From positions 1,116,001 through 1,180,000 of the forward strand of contig OY762938.1 of assembly GCA_963667075.1 (NCBI GenBank): 64,000 bases of DNA, read 5' to 3'. The notes beneath the pieces are model-generated. The model had not been told where the DNA came from and ran no database searches. It saw only the letters and a list, made by a program, of their open reading frames with translations. A program made the position numbers and the translations under genes. This stretch comes from G963667075 sp963667075 (lineage in GTDB: Bacteria; Pseudomonadota; Alphaproteobacteria; Micavibrionales; Micavibrionaceae). This document shows positions 25,246 to 34,643 of the stretch, piece by piece (the first letter of the stretch is position 1; each line of letters opens with the position of its first letter).

Positions 25246-27758
25246 TCTGTTGTTTTCCCGTTATCGCTGTTTTCTTTATTTTCTTTGAAAAGGGCCGTTT
25301 TGGCACCTTTTGCTGCGGCTTTGAGCGTTTCTTTTGTTGTCTCATCAAGCGTGGCTTTTTTAACGCTTTGAGACTCTCTGACTGGTTGCGGCACAGTCAC
25401 AGGTGCTACAGGTGCTACAGGTGCCACAGGTGCCACAGGTGGTGGAGGCGTTTCTTGCAGAGGAGGTGGTGATGCCACTTCAGGCCCTTGTGGTTGTTGA
25501 GCTGTTGTTGCAGGCGGTGGCGTTGTTGCCTGTGCCTGTGCATCTGGTTTTTTGGCTGAGAAAAATCCCATAGGATTCCCATTACCTGCATCAGTTGCCT
25601 GTGCTGTGGGTTGCTGTTGTTGTACAGGCGGTGGTGCCACAGGTGCCGTAGAGACAGGCTGTTGCTGCGCCTGTTGCGCTGTTGCTGCGCCTTGTTGTAC
25701 AGGCGGTGGTGCAGAAGAAGGCGGTTGAACAGTGCTTAATTGCTGTAGTGATGTTTCTTGCGTTAAAACTTCAGGATTTTGACTGGCATAAACATTGGCA
25801 AGAGCATGCATCCCACTATCAATTAATGCTGTATCCGGTACCGCTTTTCCTTTTTCGAAAGCCTCCAGTATAGCTTCGATTTCAGGTTCTGTTCGTAGTG
25901 CAACATCCGAACGCGCTGCGCTCCAGTTCTTATTAACCAGAAGATCCCGTAGTCTTGTGATGCTGCCACTGTGTTTTATGAGATGGTCTTCAGGTGGTGG
26001 CAATGCCATAAAACGTGTCACACGCATGGCTTTTGCATGGCCCGGATTAGAGTAAAAGATGAGCGTGTCCATCACTTCTTCACCGAATGTGACAACAGCC
26101 CGTCCTTCTTTAAAGCCCCTTAGCTCATTGTAATCGGCTTTGGAGCGGAGTTGAAGACCAGCTTGATAGGTGTCCATATAGCTATGTGTCAAACTGCCGG
26201 CTTCTGTCTGATAGCCTGATATTTCAGCCACAAAAGCTTGACCCACGGTTTTTTCAAAGAAGTCTTTCGTCTGGGTCGGATCTTCCAGTTTACCAAAAAT
26301 TTTGATGTTACAGTTCGCTGTAATAGAACGAGCTTCCTCTTTTACCCTCTTTTCAAGGGCTGGCAAGTCCTGCGCGGAATAGATAAGGCAGAAACCAAGG
26401 GAACGTGCTTGCGCGGCCATCACAGCCATACCCTGTGCCGTATAGTAGCCGACCTCATCAAAGACGGTCATAAACGGCGTAGCGGAATGTGTGGGCTTGT
26501 TCTCAATTACGGTTGCGCTTTCGCCTTCTACATTGGCCCCGAGTGTAGATCCCATCATACCTTTCAAGGTTGCTGCCACGATTTTACCAAGGTTGGCAAT
26601 TTCATCACTTGATTTTTCAAGGGCTGGAATCAACACGACAAGAACCCGGCGGTTAAGCACGACATCAACCATGTCTACGTCAGCCGCCTGTGTGTCAAAG
26701 ATATAACCGTAATCATCACCAAGTGATTGCAAGGCACGTGTAAACTGCATAGACAGATAACCATGCTGTTGCCGACATGTTGTCGTATCCACCATCGGTT
26801 GATCAGGCCCCATCGGTTTTTCCCGGCCTTCATCGTCAAACGCATCATCTACATAGCCAGGTAATGTATCAAGATAGCCTTTGACACCGGTTCTAAGCTC
26901 TTCTGGTACAGATTCATCACGCGAGAGCTTAATCACATTGTTCAGGTTCAGATAATCGCGAATAACACTAACACTTAGCGGTATATCCTGATTATCACGT
27001 TTCCATGTCAAAGCAGGCATAAGAGAACTGATGAGGGATACGGCACGCTCTTTCCACATGGCGTTATCCCCTTCAGCTTCCGGCATAAGACTGACGAGCA
27101 TGTTTGTCAGATAAGAGGCTGAACCGCTTGAAAACGGGTTCATCGTATTAGATGGCGCCCGCGCATCAGAGTTACCTGTCATATAGTTCAGAACGAGCAA
27201 ATCATCATCACGGCCAAAACGGCGCACCATCGAAGACAAAGAAGACCAAAGATCCGTATCCGCTTTACCGTCGACATACACAAAGCCTGATCCCCAGGAC
27301 AGTGCGTTTGTTACCATGGATTTCAACCCTTCCGTTTTACCGGAACCGGTTGTACCGAGATAAAGAACGTGGGTTCTGGCATCACTGTTGGAAAACCAGA
27401 TTTCTTCCTTCGTGCTTTTGACATTCCCGAGATACAAAATACCTTTAGGTGTGCCATCGCCGCCCGGCCCGTCATCATTGGGATCGTTGTATGGTGCGCC
27501 TTGTGGAAGTTTGAACGGCAAACCACGCGGCTTTGCTTTTATCCAGAAGAAAAAAAGCACATATAAAATAAAGATCAAATCCGCCCAGGCATGCGCGTTA
27601 GGTGATATGTAGCCTGTGCCTATAAGAAGAGCTCCAAAAAAGAAAAGCGTAGCGGAAATTGCGGGTTCAAGAAGCGTTGTCGCTATCCGTTCCGTTAATG
27701 GACGAACATCCCGCAGCATGGCTGCATATGGATGGGCATTCTTGTTCTCTAAAACCAT
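25242..27758 (-). CDS. Type IVB secretion coupling ATPase, DotL/IcmO-like
   Basis: DotL is the VirD4-type ATPase of Dot/Icm secretion, bringing effectors to the channel. Two membrane helices (about 33-50 and 58-73) precede a RecA-like domain with Walker A GTTGSGKT (135-142) and Walker B TVFDEVGYY, plus the LGFCLIYSAQDLPALEK segment. The C-terminal 150 residues are rich in Pro, Gln and Ala, with a tandem VAP repeat encoded by a 12-base unit at about 25399-25440, in place of the Legionella adaptor-binding tail. DotM follows in the opposite end of the operon. No other Dot/Icm gene is in the window. Confidence 0.88.
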   Translation of the reverse strand: MVLENKNAHPYAAMLRDVRPLTERIATTLLEPAISATLFFFGALLIGTGYISPNAHAWADLIFILYVLFFFWIKAKPRGLPFKLPQGAPYNDPNDDGPGGDGTPKGILYLGNVKSTKEEIWFSNSDARTHVLYLGTTGSGKTEGLKSMVTNALSWGSGFVYVDGKADTDLWSSLSSMVRRFGRDDDLLVLNYMTGNSDARAPSNTMNPFSSGSASYLTNMLVSLMPEAEGDNAMWKERAVSLISSLMPALTWKRDNQDIPLSVSVIRDYLNLNNVIKLSRDESVPEELRTGVKGYLDTLPGYVDDAFDDEGREKPMGPDQPMVDTTTCRQQHGYLSMQFTRALQSLGDDYGYIFDTQAADVDMVDVVLNRRVLVVLIPALEKSSDEIANLGKIVAATLKGMMGSTLGANVEGESATVIENKPTHSATPFMTVFDEVGYYTAQGMAVMAAQARSLGFCLIYSAQDLPALEKRVKEEARSITANCNIKIFGKLEDPTQTKDFFEKTVGQAFVAEISGYQTEAGSLTHSYMDTYQAGLQLRSKADYNELRGFKEGRAVVTFGEEVMDTLIFYSNPGHAKAMRVTRFMALPPPEDHLIKHSGSITRLRDLLVNKNWSAARSDVALRTEPEIEAILEAFEKGKAVPDTALIDSGMHALANVYASQNPEVLTQETSLQQLSTVQPPSSAPPPVQQGAATAQQAQQQPVSTAPVAPPPVQQQQPTAQATDAGNGNPMGFFSAKKPDAQAQATTPPPATTAQQPQGPEVASPPPLQETPPPPVAPVAPVAPVAPVTVPQPVRESQSVKKATLDETTKETLKAAAKGAKTALFKENKENSDNGKTTD

Positions 27759-27809
27759 GGTTCTTTTTTGTCTCTAAATACTATGTGTTAACCGATTTAC
27801 TATATCTCT

Positions 27810-28367
27810 TTATCGTTGGTTTAAAAAGTCATCGGCTGATAACGGTGTGCCAATACTGTTTTGAGGCGGTGTCTCGCTGATTTGAGACGGAAATTCATTA
27901 TATGAAGGCCCTGATTTTACAAGCAAAAACAAAAGACCCAGAATAAGCAAGGCCGACAAAAAGAGAGCCAAAAGAATCGTTTTAAGCAGGCCAAATCTTT
28001 TTGGTGCAGGCGTTGATTGTGTCACAGCCATTGGCCCCACACTATGTGACATGGAGACATTGGTATGAGCCGGTGATGGTTGTGCTGGTACAGAAGATGC
28101 CTCTTCCATAGCTTTCGTAACATCCATAAGGGCTTTTACCGCCTCTTCTTTTGTTTCGAATAAAGCAATGTTGTCAGATTTGTTATCAGAGGCCCTCAGA
28201 TGCAGAAAAAACCCGTTATCCGTATCGCTGTTCTTTCGCACTTCAAAAGCCGCAAGCGCTGCTTCTTCCAGCTTCATACGCCAGACAACCGGTGTTTCTG
28301 CCTCTGGGAAAGACAGAATAAGAACACCATCGACAATTTTAACACTGGATGTAAGATTTGAGGACAT
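27810..28367 (-). CDS. Membrane-anchored protein between DotL and DotM
   Basis: A 185-residue protein encoded between dotM and dotL, four bases behind dotM, so surely cotranscribed. The N-terminal half is a soluble alpha/beta region (VDGVLILSFPEAETPVVWR), a proline-rich linker follows, and one transmembrane helix (ILLALFLSALLILGLLFLLV) sits near the C-terminus. It does not look like DotN, IcmS or IcmW. Given the position it may be a lineage-specific subunit of the coupling complex; this is inference from neighbours. Confidence 0.65.
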   Translation of the reverse strand: MSSNLTSSVKIVDGVLILSFPEAETPVVWRMKLEEAALAAFEVRKNSDTDNGFFLHLRASDNKSDNIALFETKEEAVKALMDVTKAMEEASSVPAQPSPAHTNVSMSHSVGPMAVTQSTPAPKRFGLLKTILLALFLSALLILGLLFLLVKSGPSYNEFPSQISETPPQNSIGTPLSADDFLNQR

Positions 28368-28371
28368 GGGT

Positions 28372-29574
28372 TTATACGCTTCCTTTTATTTTTTTGACGC
28401 TACGTTTCTTTTTAGCCGTTGAATAGTCGAGTGCTGGCACAGGCCGGGCAATACTTGATGCCATATAATTTGAGATAGACTGAACAGCATCACTAACTTT
28501 GGGTCTCGGAATAGGGCGGCTTGTCCTTTTTTCTGCCCTGTAATGAGATAGCGCGCCCAGTGCTTCCATATGGCACGCCTGACGTCCAAGATTGTTCAGT
28601 GGATACCACAAACTGCGATCATATCCACGAAGCCATAAAAATTGTGAAGGAGACAACACCCCTCCTTCTTCACGGGCTGTTTGCAAGGCACGTAACATGA
28701 CAGTGTTTTGAAAAGCGTGTTGATTACACTTTGACAGTGTTTTTCCTGAGATATCTTTATTTCTAAGTATTTTTCTTGCTTTACGTACAAGTGCGGCATC
28801 GAGTTTAAGTCCGTTTTTAAAATCCCAACACTGGGCAAGCTTGCCCAACATATCATCAGCATCAGCTCTTTTTCTGGCGGCTTTTAAACAAAAGGCTGCC
28901 AAAAGCACCTGACGATGTGGCGGCAGTTTCATGACGCCGCGCCATGGTGGACCAAGCTGTTTTACAAAAACATTTGTGGCGACATCTCTATCCAGCTTGC
29001 CGTCCGGGATTGGCACACTATTAAAGGCAATCCATTCTTCTGGGCCAAGAGCCTCTGAGAAGAGAGGCAGTTCGGCCGGTACAGGAGAGCCCGGTGGGCG
29101 TACTGGCTGATCTGACGGATTAAATTTTACAAAAGGAAAAATAACAGGAAAATTAGGGGCCTGTGCTTTGATTAACCCGTCAATACCCATCTTTCTTCTG
29201 TATTGTGTTCCTGGTCCCCAAAAGAGAGACCAAAAGCCAAAAACAGCCAGCACGAGAGCAAACACAAGTCTGAACGGTGCCATAGCGACAGAAGAAATAA
29301 TATACATGTTATGATCTGTCAGGTTTTGTTGTGCAATATTGGCAACCTGATCGTAGATCCCGTGGTAATTCATGGGAACACCATTAACATCTACGGTATA
29401 ATCCTGCGTGGTCCAAAGAGAGGGAAGCCACATTTCAAGATAACGGACCCAGCGCACAGCATCTTTCACCCGGAATTCGTAATAATTCCAGAATATATAG
29501 AACAGGATCAAAAGGATACAAATGATAATAAACCATCCGAGCGCCTTATCTGAACCTTCACTACCTTCTGACAA
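28372..29574 (-). CDS. Type IVB secretion protein DotM/IcmP-like
   Basis: DotM is the membrane partner of DotL and binds acidic effector signals. Features seen: an N-terminal helix (LGWFIIICILLILFYIFWNYY), a second pair of helices near 90-115, and the cytosolic family domain with LPPHRQVLLAAFCLKAARKR and FLWLRGYDRSLWYPLNNLGRQ, a well conserved DotM/TrbA block. Length 400 suits the family. It starts the operon dotM - unknown - dotL. Confidence 0.85.
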   Translation of the reverse strand: MSEGSEGSDKALGWFIIICILLILFYIFWNYYEFRVKDAVRWVRYLEMWLPSLWTTQDYTVDVNGVPMNYHGIYDQVANIAQQNLTDHNMYIISSVAMAPFRLVFALVLAVFGFWSLFWGPGTQYRRKMGIDGLIKAQAPNFPVIFPFVKFNPSDQPVRPPGSPVPAELPLFSEALGPEEWIAFNSVPIPDGKLDRDVATNVFVKQLGPPWRGVMKLPPHRQVLLAAFCLKAARKRADADDMLGKLAQCWDFKNGLKLDAALVRKARKILRNKDISGKTLSKCNQHAFQNTVMLRALQTAREEGGVLSPSQFLWLRGYDRSLWYPLNNLGRQACHMEALGALSHYRAEKRTSRPIPRPKVSDAVQSISNYMASSIARPVPALDYSTAKKKRSVKKIKGSV

Positions 29575-29672
29575 AGTACCATCCCTCCTAATTGCACAAG
29601 GAACAAGCCGAGGCTATTATAACGCCGGCACAATAAAACACAGTCTATCTAATTTATCAAAAAAAAATAGTC

Positions 29673-29698
29673 AAAACCATTTCTTTAAGAAAGGTTTT
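29673..29698. terminator. Hairpin between dotM and the secreted-protein gene
   Basis: AAAACC and TTTCT pair with AGAAA and GGTTTT around a TTA loop, one bulged A. T-rich sequence follows on the plus strand; on the minus strand it lies behind the gene ending at 29757. Weak evidence. Confidence 0.35.
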
Positions 29699-29756
29699 CT
29701 TCTCTTGTTTTAAAAAGCAGTTTCAATGCGGACATCATAAAGGGGCTACACGACAC

Positions 29757-30473
29757 TTAGTATTTTCTGTAAAGCCTTCTTAACAGACTGTCAGAGGGCG
29801 TTGTGTACCAGTCGGCCTTATAATACCACATTCTTTCTTCTTGTTCTGTATAAAGGACAAAGCGCGCTATGCTGCCAAGCATCAGAAAATAAGGATAGCC
29901 ATCCATCGTTTCAATATGTTCTGCATCAGCCGCCCAGGGCTTGATTTCCAGAAACAAAATAGCGTCCTGTGTTCCTTCGGTTTGATGCTCAATATATTGG
30001 GCCTCCAGCTTTTCCATCGGAATAAACAGGAAATTTTCAATGCCATCCAGAACAAGAGCAATATTCATTTCTTTAAATTCGAATGGAAAATAGGGTCGTT
30101 CGCTGGCTGAGAAATCAATAAAGAGTCCATCTTGATTATATTTTTTACCTGCACGCACTTTGACAAGGCCAGTTAGTGTGATAATCGTGTTTTGCAAAGG
30201 GGTGTTTTGATATTTCTGACGTAGCTGTTCTGTTCTTTTTCTCAAGATCTCAGCTTTGTCTTCTTCTTTTGCTCTTTCATATTGCGTGGAAATTTTTGCC
30301 AGTTCCTCAAAATCGGGCTCTGCTCCTGTGAGTTTATAAAAAGTCATGGCAATTTCTTCTTTAGGCGTCGCCCTTGAATAAAAGCTGCTATGTTCTCCAG
30401 CCACAGCGGCACCGTAAGAAAACAGCAGTGTAACAACAAGAAGAAGTAAAAAAAACGGCGTGCGGTAATTCAT
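29757..30473 (-). CDS. Secreted hypothetical protein (possible DUF4852)
   Basis: A 238-residue protein with a clear signal peptide: NYR, then a run of leucines, cleaved about AAVAG. I use the ATG at 30473, seven bases after AAGGG, rather than that at 30491. A helical KEEDKAEILRKRTEQLRQK segment precedes a mostly strand-rich domain (TGLVKVRAGKKYNQDGLFIDF, then FLEIKPWAADAEHIE). It may belong to DUF4852, but I cannot confirm it. No catalytic motif. It lies behind the Dot genes and may be periplasmic. Confidence 0.6.
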   Translation of the reverse strand: MNYRTPFFLLLLVVTLLFSYGAAVAGEHSSFYSRATPKEEIAMTFYKLTGAEPDFEELAKISTQYERAKEEDKAEILRKRTEQLRQKYQNTPLQNTIITLTGLVKVRAGKKYNQDGLFIDFSASERPYFPFEFKEMNIALVLDGIENFLFIPMEKLEAQYIEHQTEGTQDAILFLEIKPWAADAEHIETMDGYPYFLMLGSIARFVLYTEQEERMWYYKADWYTTPSDSLLRRLYRKY

Positions 30474-30561
30474 TATTATCCCTTTTTTCATAGGAACAAG
30501 TATAAAGATAAAGAAAAGAATTTATACTAAAAAATTGATTCATTGCGCTATAAAGATAAGT

Positions 30562-31128
30562 ATGATGACCGATCAGGAAAAAGAAGAAAGAAAAATCTCG
30601 GAAGAAGAAAAGGCTTTGTGGGCGTGTGTTGTAGAAGATATAGCCAAAAGCGAAACGCTGGTTGAGCGCGGATTAAGGCAATCAGCCTCCAGAATTGTTC
30701 TGGAGAATGATCTTGGTCAAAATCCGGCAGGAAAGAAAAAAAGCACATCGGCCATCTCCAGACAAGGAACCGCTGATATTGATCATAAAACGTATGAGCG
30801 TTTTAAGAAGGGGAAAATGCCCATAGAAGCCCGTCTTGACCTGCACGGCCTGACACAGGACAATGCTCATGAAACACTTTTGCCTTTTATTGAACAAGCC
30901 TATCAGTACGGCAAACGTATGATTCTTATCGTTACAGGCAAAGGTACACCCAAGGGTAAAGAAACGTCCCGGGCCTGGTATGAGCCAGAGCCAGGCATTT
31001 TGCGGCGTATGTTACCTGTTTGGCTTGAGAAAGAGCCACTCGGACAGTATGTGCTTAAATACACGCAGGCGCAGCGCAAAGACGGTGGCGATGGTGCTTT
31101 CTACGTGTTGTTAAAAAGAAAAAGATAG
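30562..31128 (+). CDS. Smr domain protein
   Basis: A 188-residue protein whose second half is an Smr domain: ARLDLHGLTQDNAHETLLPF, then MILIVTGKGTP and LPVWLEKEP. Smr domains act as nicking nucleases or RNA-cleaving domains in MutS2 and rescue factors; the stand-alone form of Proteobacteria (SmrB-like/DUF) binds nucleic acid. The basic N-terminal part resembles other alphaproteobacterial Smr proteins found beside mltA. The start is ATG at 30562 or 30565; an upstream TTG frame lacks support. Confidence 0.85.
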   Translation: MMTDQEKEERKISEEEKALWACVVEDIAKSETLVERGLRQSASRIVLENDLGQNPAGKKKSTSAISRQGTADIDHKTYERFKKGKMPIEARLDLHGLTQDNAHETLLPFIEQAYQYGKRMILIVTGKGTPKGKETSRAWYEPEPGILRRMLPVWLEKEPLGQYVLKYTQAQRKDGGDGAFYVLLKRKR

Positions 31129-31146
31129 GAAAACAGGACTATATTT

Positions 31147-32154
31147 TCAAGGAACGTCATATGTTCGTTCAATAGATTGTGTAACAGTTTCGCCATTTGG
31201 CAGGACACGGGAAAGTCTGGCTGTACCTGTGTACGTACCTTTTTCAGCAAAGCCCCTGCAAACCCGGCGGCCTGCATATTGATAAAGCCTGGCTTTTGAT
31301 TCTTCAACGGTTGTCGACCGATTAACAAAAACCGTGCCATTTGGATCACGGATTTCTATAAAGATAACATCGCCTGTTTCTACACCAAGAAAAGCGCCCC
31401 AGAATAGGAACTGTGCAGAGTGATCATTAGCATCCGTTCCTCTTTTTCCTTTTGGAATATCCTCGAAATTAGGTAAATCGCCGCTAAATCCGGCATCATA
31501 AATAGCAAAATGCGCTGGTTTTATGTCCCAAAGTGGTTTATCTGTGCTTTCTAGGCATCCTTGCCCAACTTTTTTGCCTGTAAAAGGGTCAAATCTGTCA
31601 TCATGATGGATAAAAGTAACATGGAGATGCGGATGTTGTGTCATGCCGGACATGCCGATTTGCCCAATTTTCCGCCCTGCACGAACGGGCTCTCCTTTTT
31701 TTACCGTTATGGAACCGTTTTTCAGGTGACAATATTGTGTAAACCAACTGTCATTATGGCGAATTAATACACCATTGCCGCATTCTTTTTGTTCTTGTTG
31801 CATGCGTTCCCAGTCTGCTTCATTCGAAAAAAAATCCTTTTCACTATCACGTAATCCCACAACTACACCATCAGCCGCTGCCAGAACATTTACACCGGTT
31901 TCCATGGCCAGAATATCTTTAACAGCAAAATCCACGCCTTTGTGATCATCATAGGTTCTGTTCTGACAAAAAGAGCCTCGGGCTGTACCTTCTGTGCCAT
32001 CAGTATCCGGCGTGTTCATAAGCCAGCAATCTTTATCGAGAGTACAATTCAAAGGGAATTGAAAAACAGGGGGCATGTTTATATCTCTATCTTCTGCCCG
32101 AACAGACGACATGAAGAAAAGGCACAGAAAAAATAAAAAGAGATGTTTTGACAT
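31147..32154 (-). CDS. Secreted M23 family peptidase
   Basis: A 335-residue exported zinc peptidase of the LytM type. Zinc ligands can be read: HKGVD in the first motif and HPHLH in the last, with GNGVLIRHND and a GxxIGQIGMSG block between. A signal peptide (SKHLFLFFLCLFFMSS, cleaved after RAE) supports the ATG at 32154; the frame also has an ATG at 32184 without a ribosome site. A C-terminal beta domain (RDPNGTVFVNRST) is unusual for murein hydrolases and may bind a target. Several cysteine pairs suggest a disulfide-stabilised periplasmic enzyme. Confidence 0.82.
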   Translation of the reverse strand: MSKHLFLFFLCLFFMSSVRAEDRDINMPPVFQFPLNCTLDKDCWLMNTPDTDGTEGTARGSFCQNRTYDDHKGVDFAVKDILAMETGVNVLAAADGVVVGLRDSEKDFFSNEADWERMQQEQKECGNGVLIRHNDSWFTQYCHLKNGSITVKKGEPVRAGRKIGQIGMSGMTQHPHLHVTFIHHDDRFDPFTGKKVGQGCLESTDKPLWDIKPAHFAIYDAGFSGDLPNFEDIPKGKRGTDANDHSAQFLFWGAFLGVETGDVIFIEIRDPNGTVFVNRSTTVEESKARLYQYAGRRVCRGFAEKGTYTGTARLSRVLPNGETVTQSIERTYDVP

Positions 32155-32398
32155 CGTCAATAGAACCTTTGTGATAGTGGTCATGCTTACGTAAGAAGAC
32201 CGGAAAACCGTGTTTTGGGCAAGATCTTTTAGTTCTTACCCATGCTTAATTTACACATAGTTCAATCTGTTACAGAAACAAATGTTAAGAAAAATGCATT
32301 ATTTTTCATTTTGTGCTTTAAATTTTCAAAAAAATGAGTATCATCCCCGAGTTCTTGTTTATTAGCTAAAACTAAGCGATAATAAAGAGCCATTGAAC

Positions 32399-32600
<202 letters not shown>

Positions 32601-32610
32601 AAATAGTAAT

Positions 32611-32686
<76 letters not shown>

Positions 32687-32735
32687 TTTTCCCCCTTTTG
32701 TAGGCTGTAAGTTCATTATTATAGCTTCATTATGT

Positions 32736-32810
32736 TGGGGTGTAGCCAAGCGGTAAGGCAACGGGTTTTGATCTCGTCATGCGCAGGTTCGAATCCTGCC
32801 ACCCCAGCCA
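32736..32810 (+). tRNA. tRNA-Gln (anticodon TTG)
   Basis: Acceptor TGGGGTG pairs with CACCCCA, D-arm GCCA/GGC, anticodon stem ACGGG/CTCGT, loop TTTTGAT with anticodon TTG, T-arm GCAGG/CCTGC and encoded CCA. It follows tRNA-Thr by 49 bases, likely the same transcript. Confidence 0.93.
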
Positions 32811-32845
32811 TTTTTTCTTTTCATAAGCAATGAGTTAGTGGTGTG

Positions 32846-32866
32846 ACCTCAGTATTATGAGGTTTT
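32846..32866 (+). terminator. Terminator of the tRNA-Thr-tRNA-Gln transcript
   Basis: ACCTCA-gtatta-TGAGGT followed by TTTATT, 36 bases after tRNA-Gln. It overlaps the 3' end of the convergent membrane protein gene. Confidence 0.5.
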
Positions 32867-33415
32867 ATTATGAACGAACCGTTGTAGCTCATGGCTAAGC
32901 GTATTGCATCGTTTCTGTATGGCGTTTGCTCTTCTGATTATCTGGTCACCAAAATTGTTATCACCAAAAGCCCCGCCTGCCCTGTCGATATCAAAGTTAT
33001 GTTCATTTATAACTTTCCGTAAGTCTAAAATGCTAGTCAAAATCTCCAGTGGGAATAATGACATTAATTCCCAGTCATTAATGATAGGATCAAAATTAAG
33101 TTTAGCCTGTTCTTTAGTTTTATCATTTACCGAACCATTTGCAGCTTTGGTTGCTATTACAGTCCCTTGTACCATCTTTGCTCTGACTGCTAATAATCGG
33201 AAGTTTCTAGAGAGCACAACGGCGACATAATGCTGTTTTCTTATTTTCTGCTCTTTGTCTTCAGTTTTTTTGTGGCGGATCGGAAGATATGCTGTAAACC
33301 AAACCATAACTGCCGTACCTAAAGCAGCTATAATTGCTAATATTCCAGAAATTAGGGTTTGAAATTGATAAACACAAGTTAATGCATCAGTACATATAGA
33401 GATATTATTTAGCAT
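32855..33415 (-). CDS. Membrane protein behind the reverse transcriptase
   Basis: A 186-residue protein with one strong membrane helix (ISGILAIIAALGTAVMVWFTAYL, about 23-45) followed by a basic, helical cytosolic domain of 140 residues (IRKQHYVAVVLSRNFRLLAVRAKM, then IQKRCNTLSHELQRF). It has no known family that I can name. The start is 60 bases after the reverse transcriptase stop on the same strand, so it could be its effector: one-helix membrane proteins are common toxic partners in phage defence. That role is inference. Confidence 0.6.
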   Translation of the reverse strand: MLNNISICTDALTCVYQFQTLISGILAIIAALGTAVMVWFTAYLPIRHKKTEDKEQKIRKQHYVAVVLSRNFRLLAVRAKMVQGTVIATKAANGSVNDKTKEQAKLNFDPIINDWELMSLFPLEILTSILDLRKVINEHNFDIDRAGGAFGDNNFGDQIIRRANAIQKRCNTLSHELQRFVHNKTS

Positions 33416-33475
33416 GTTGGTTATTGTAGTGCTCTTGTTTGTAGGTTTAAACAGTAAACTGTAGGAGGTTGCTGT

Positions 33476-34270
33476 TTAGATTGTTATTTGTTGAGTGTTT
33501 GTCTCGTTCTTTAGCTTTTTTTCAAGAAGGCTTGCTTGAAAATCATTTACGTCAGAAACATAGGCTATAATTGCTTCTGATCTATGTAAATTTTCGGGTG
33601 TTATATCTTTAATAAAACTATTAAACCGTTCTTCTGTAATTTCCGTATGGGCAGGACTGAGGTCAATATTAAAAGCTGTTGTCTTTTTTTGCGGAGGATG
33701 TGATTTTTCTTCGTTTAAAGAGAATGTAGTTTCGTTTATCGCAGTAACTAGTCCATCATAAGCGCTTTGGAGTGCAGAAGGGTCGTTTGATGATAAAATG
33801 ATATCGTCTACATAAACGCTAATCGCAATGGTTGCAGAAAGGGTTTTTCGTATAAATGAGCCTATACAAGACAGATCTAGGCATAAAGCAGCAAGCATTT
33901 GAGATTGGATAAAACCGTAGGGGAGGATAGAGGCTTTTGTTTCTTTACATTTAATGGTGCTCCATCCGGCAATGGTATCTGCCAATTTAAAAGGAAGCCC
34001 TGAATTCTTTAGTGATCGGATCACTTTAGATTTTGAAATACTGGGGAAAAAGCTCTTTAGATCAACCTTTGCAAAAAAAAGGTGCTCTTTATGTGTTTCT
34101 ATAGCTGCAATGTGACCCCCAGATCTGAAATGAAAATAATAGTCTGGTGGCGCCCATCTTTCTAAAATTAAAGCAGTATATTCCTTACCTTTTTTACGGC
34201 ATTCTTTTGTAGGCTCGTATATCCAACGATTTTGGGGTGTTTTAAAGCATAAATCATAATTATATGGCAT
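33476..34270 (-). CDS. Small reverse transcriptase (unclassified group)
   Basis: A 264-residue RNA-directed DNA polymerase. The palm motifs are clear: motif A FFAKVDLKSFFPSIS with D70, motif B LPYGFIQS (117-124), motif C YVDD (153-156), motif D-like SLNEEKS (184-190) and FNI at 200. There is no maturase, endonuclease or Cas fusion and only about 60 residues after the palm, so the thumb is short. It is not a group II intron protein; it resembles small alphaproteobacterial RTs of unknown group. The gene overlaps the 46-codon gene by 11 bases and is followed by the membrane protein. A DRT-type defence role is plausible. Confidence 0.82.
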   Translation of the reverse strand: MPYNYDLCFKTPQNRWIYEPTKECRKKGKEYTALILERWAPPDYYFHFRSGGHIAAIETHKEHLFFAKVDLKSFFPSISKSKVIRSLKNSGLPFKLADTIAGWSTIKCKETKASILPYGFIQSQMLAALCLDLSCIGSFIRKTLSATIAISVYVDDIILSSNDPSALQSAYDGLVTAINETTFSLNEEKSHPPQKKTTAFNIDLSPAHTEITEERFNSFIKDITPENLHRSEAIIAYVSDVNDFQASLLEKKLKNETNTQQITI

Positions 34271-34400
34271 GTTTCTTTTCTGGGTAGTCGCTAGCCAGAC
34301 GGCTTATAAAGTATAAAAGCTTCAGGACACATAATGTCACTTTTAGAACCTTCTCAAACTTTTGCGTCTGGCCAGGGTTTTTGCGTTTTGAATTTCTCAT
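34260..34400 (-). CDS. 46-residue basic protein translated into the RT gene
   Basis: The ATG at 34400 has AAGGAG nine bases upstream, and the stop lies 11 bases inside the reverse transcriptase gene, so translation is coupled. The product begins RNSKRKNPGQTQK and has a hydrophobic amphipathic stretch VLKVTLCVLKLLYFISRLAS. I know no homologue. It is too short for an Avd protein of diversity-generating retroelements. Confidence 0.5.
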   Translation of the reverse strand: MRNSKRKNPGQTQKFEKVLKVTLCVLKLLYFISRLASDYPEKKHAI

Positions 34401-34643
34401 TGGCAAAATCTCCTTTAAACGGCCTTCTGGCGTCCATGCAATACCGAAGTACTGCGAAGGTCTAGCGACCAAGAAGGAGTTACATATCATATATTCTACG
34501 GAACATACTCAGCAAAACCTAAAAGCAAAACGGCAAGTTCTTTTACAAACAGGGTTTCGCAAGGAGAGCCCTAATACCAGAAGGTGTTAATACGGTAACA
34601 ATGTCAACCTATAGTGTCAAGCCCTAGGGGGGTTACCAAGAGG
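34401..34643 (-). other. Non-coding leader of the RT operon, possible template RNA
   Basis: 240 bases without a gene in front of the 46-codon gene. On the minus strand it has two TTGACA boxes (ending near 34604 and 34617), a short hairpin AACACC-TTCT-GGTATT at 34574-34589, and repeated CCAGAAGG / GCCAGAAGGC words. RT systems often transcribe an RNA from this place. I see no typical retron inverted-repeat pair, so this is only a candidate. Confidence 0.3.

Noticed and set aside
34401..34643. Retron msr-msd call for the RT leader
   Set aside because: No long inverted a1/a2 repeat or retron-typical RT motif (VTG, NAXXH) could be seen.
33476..34643. Diversity-generating retroelement
   Set aside because: No template/variable repeat pair with A-specific differences and no Avd-size gene or target gene nearby.
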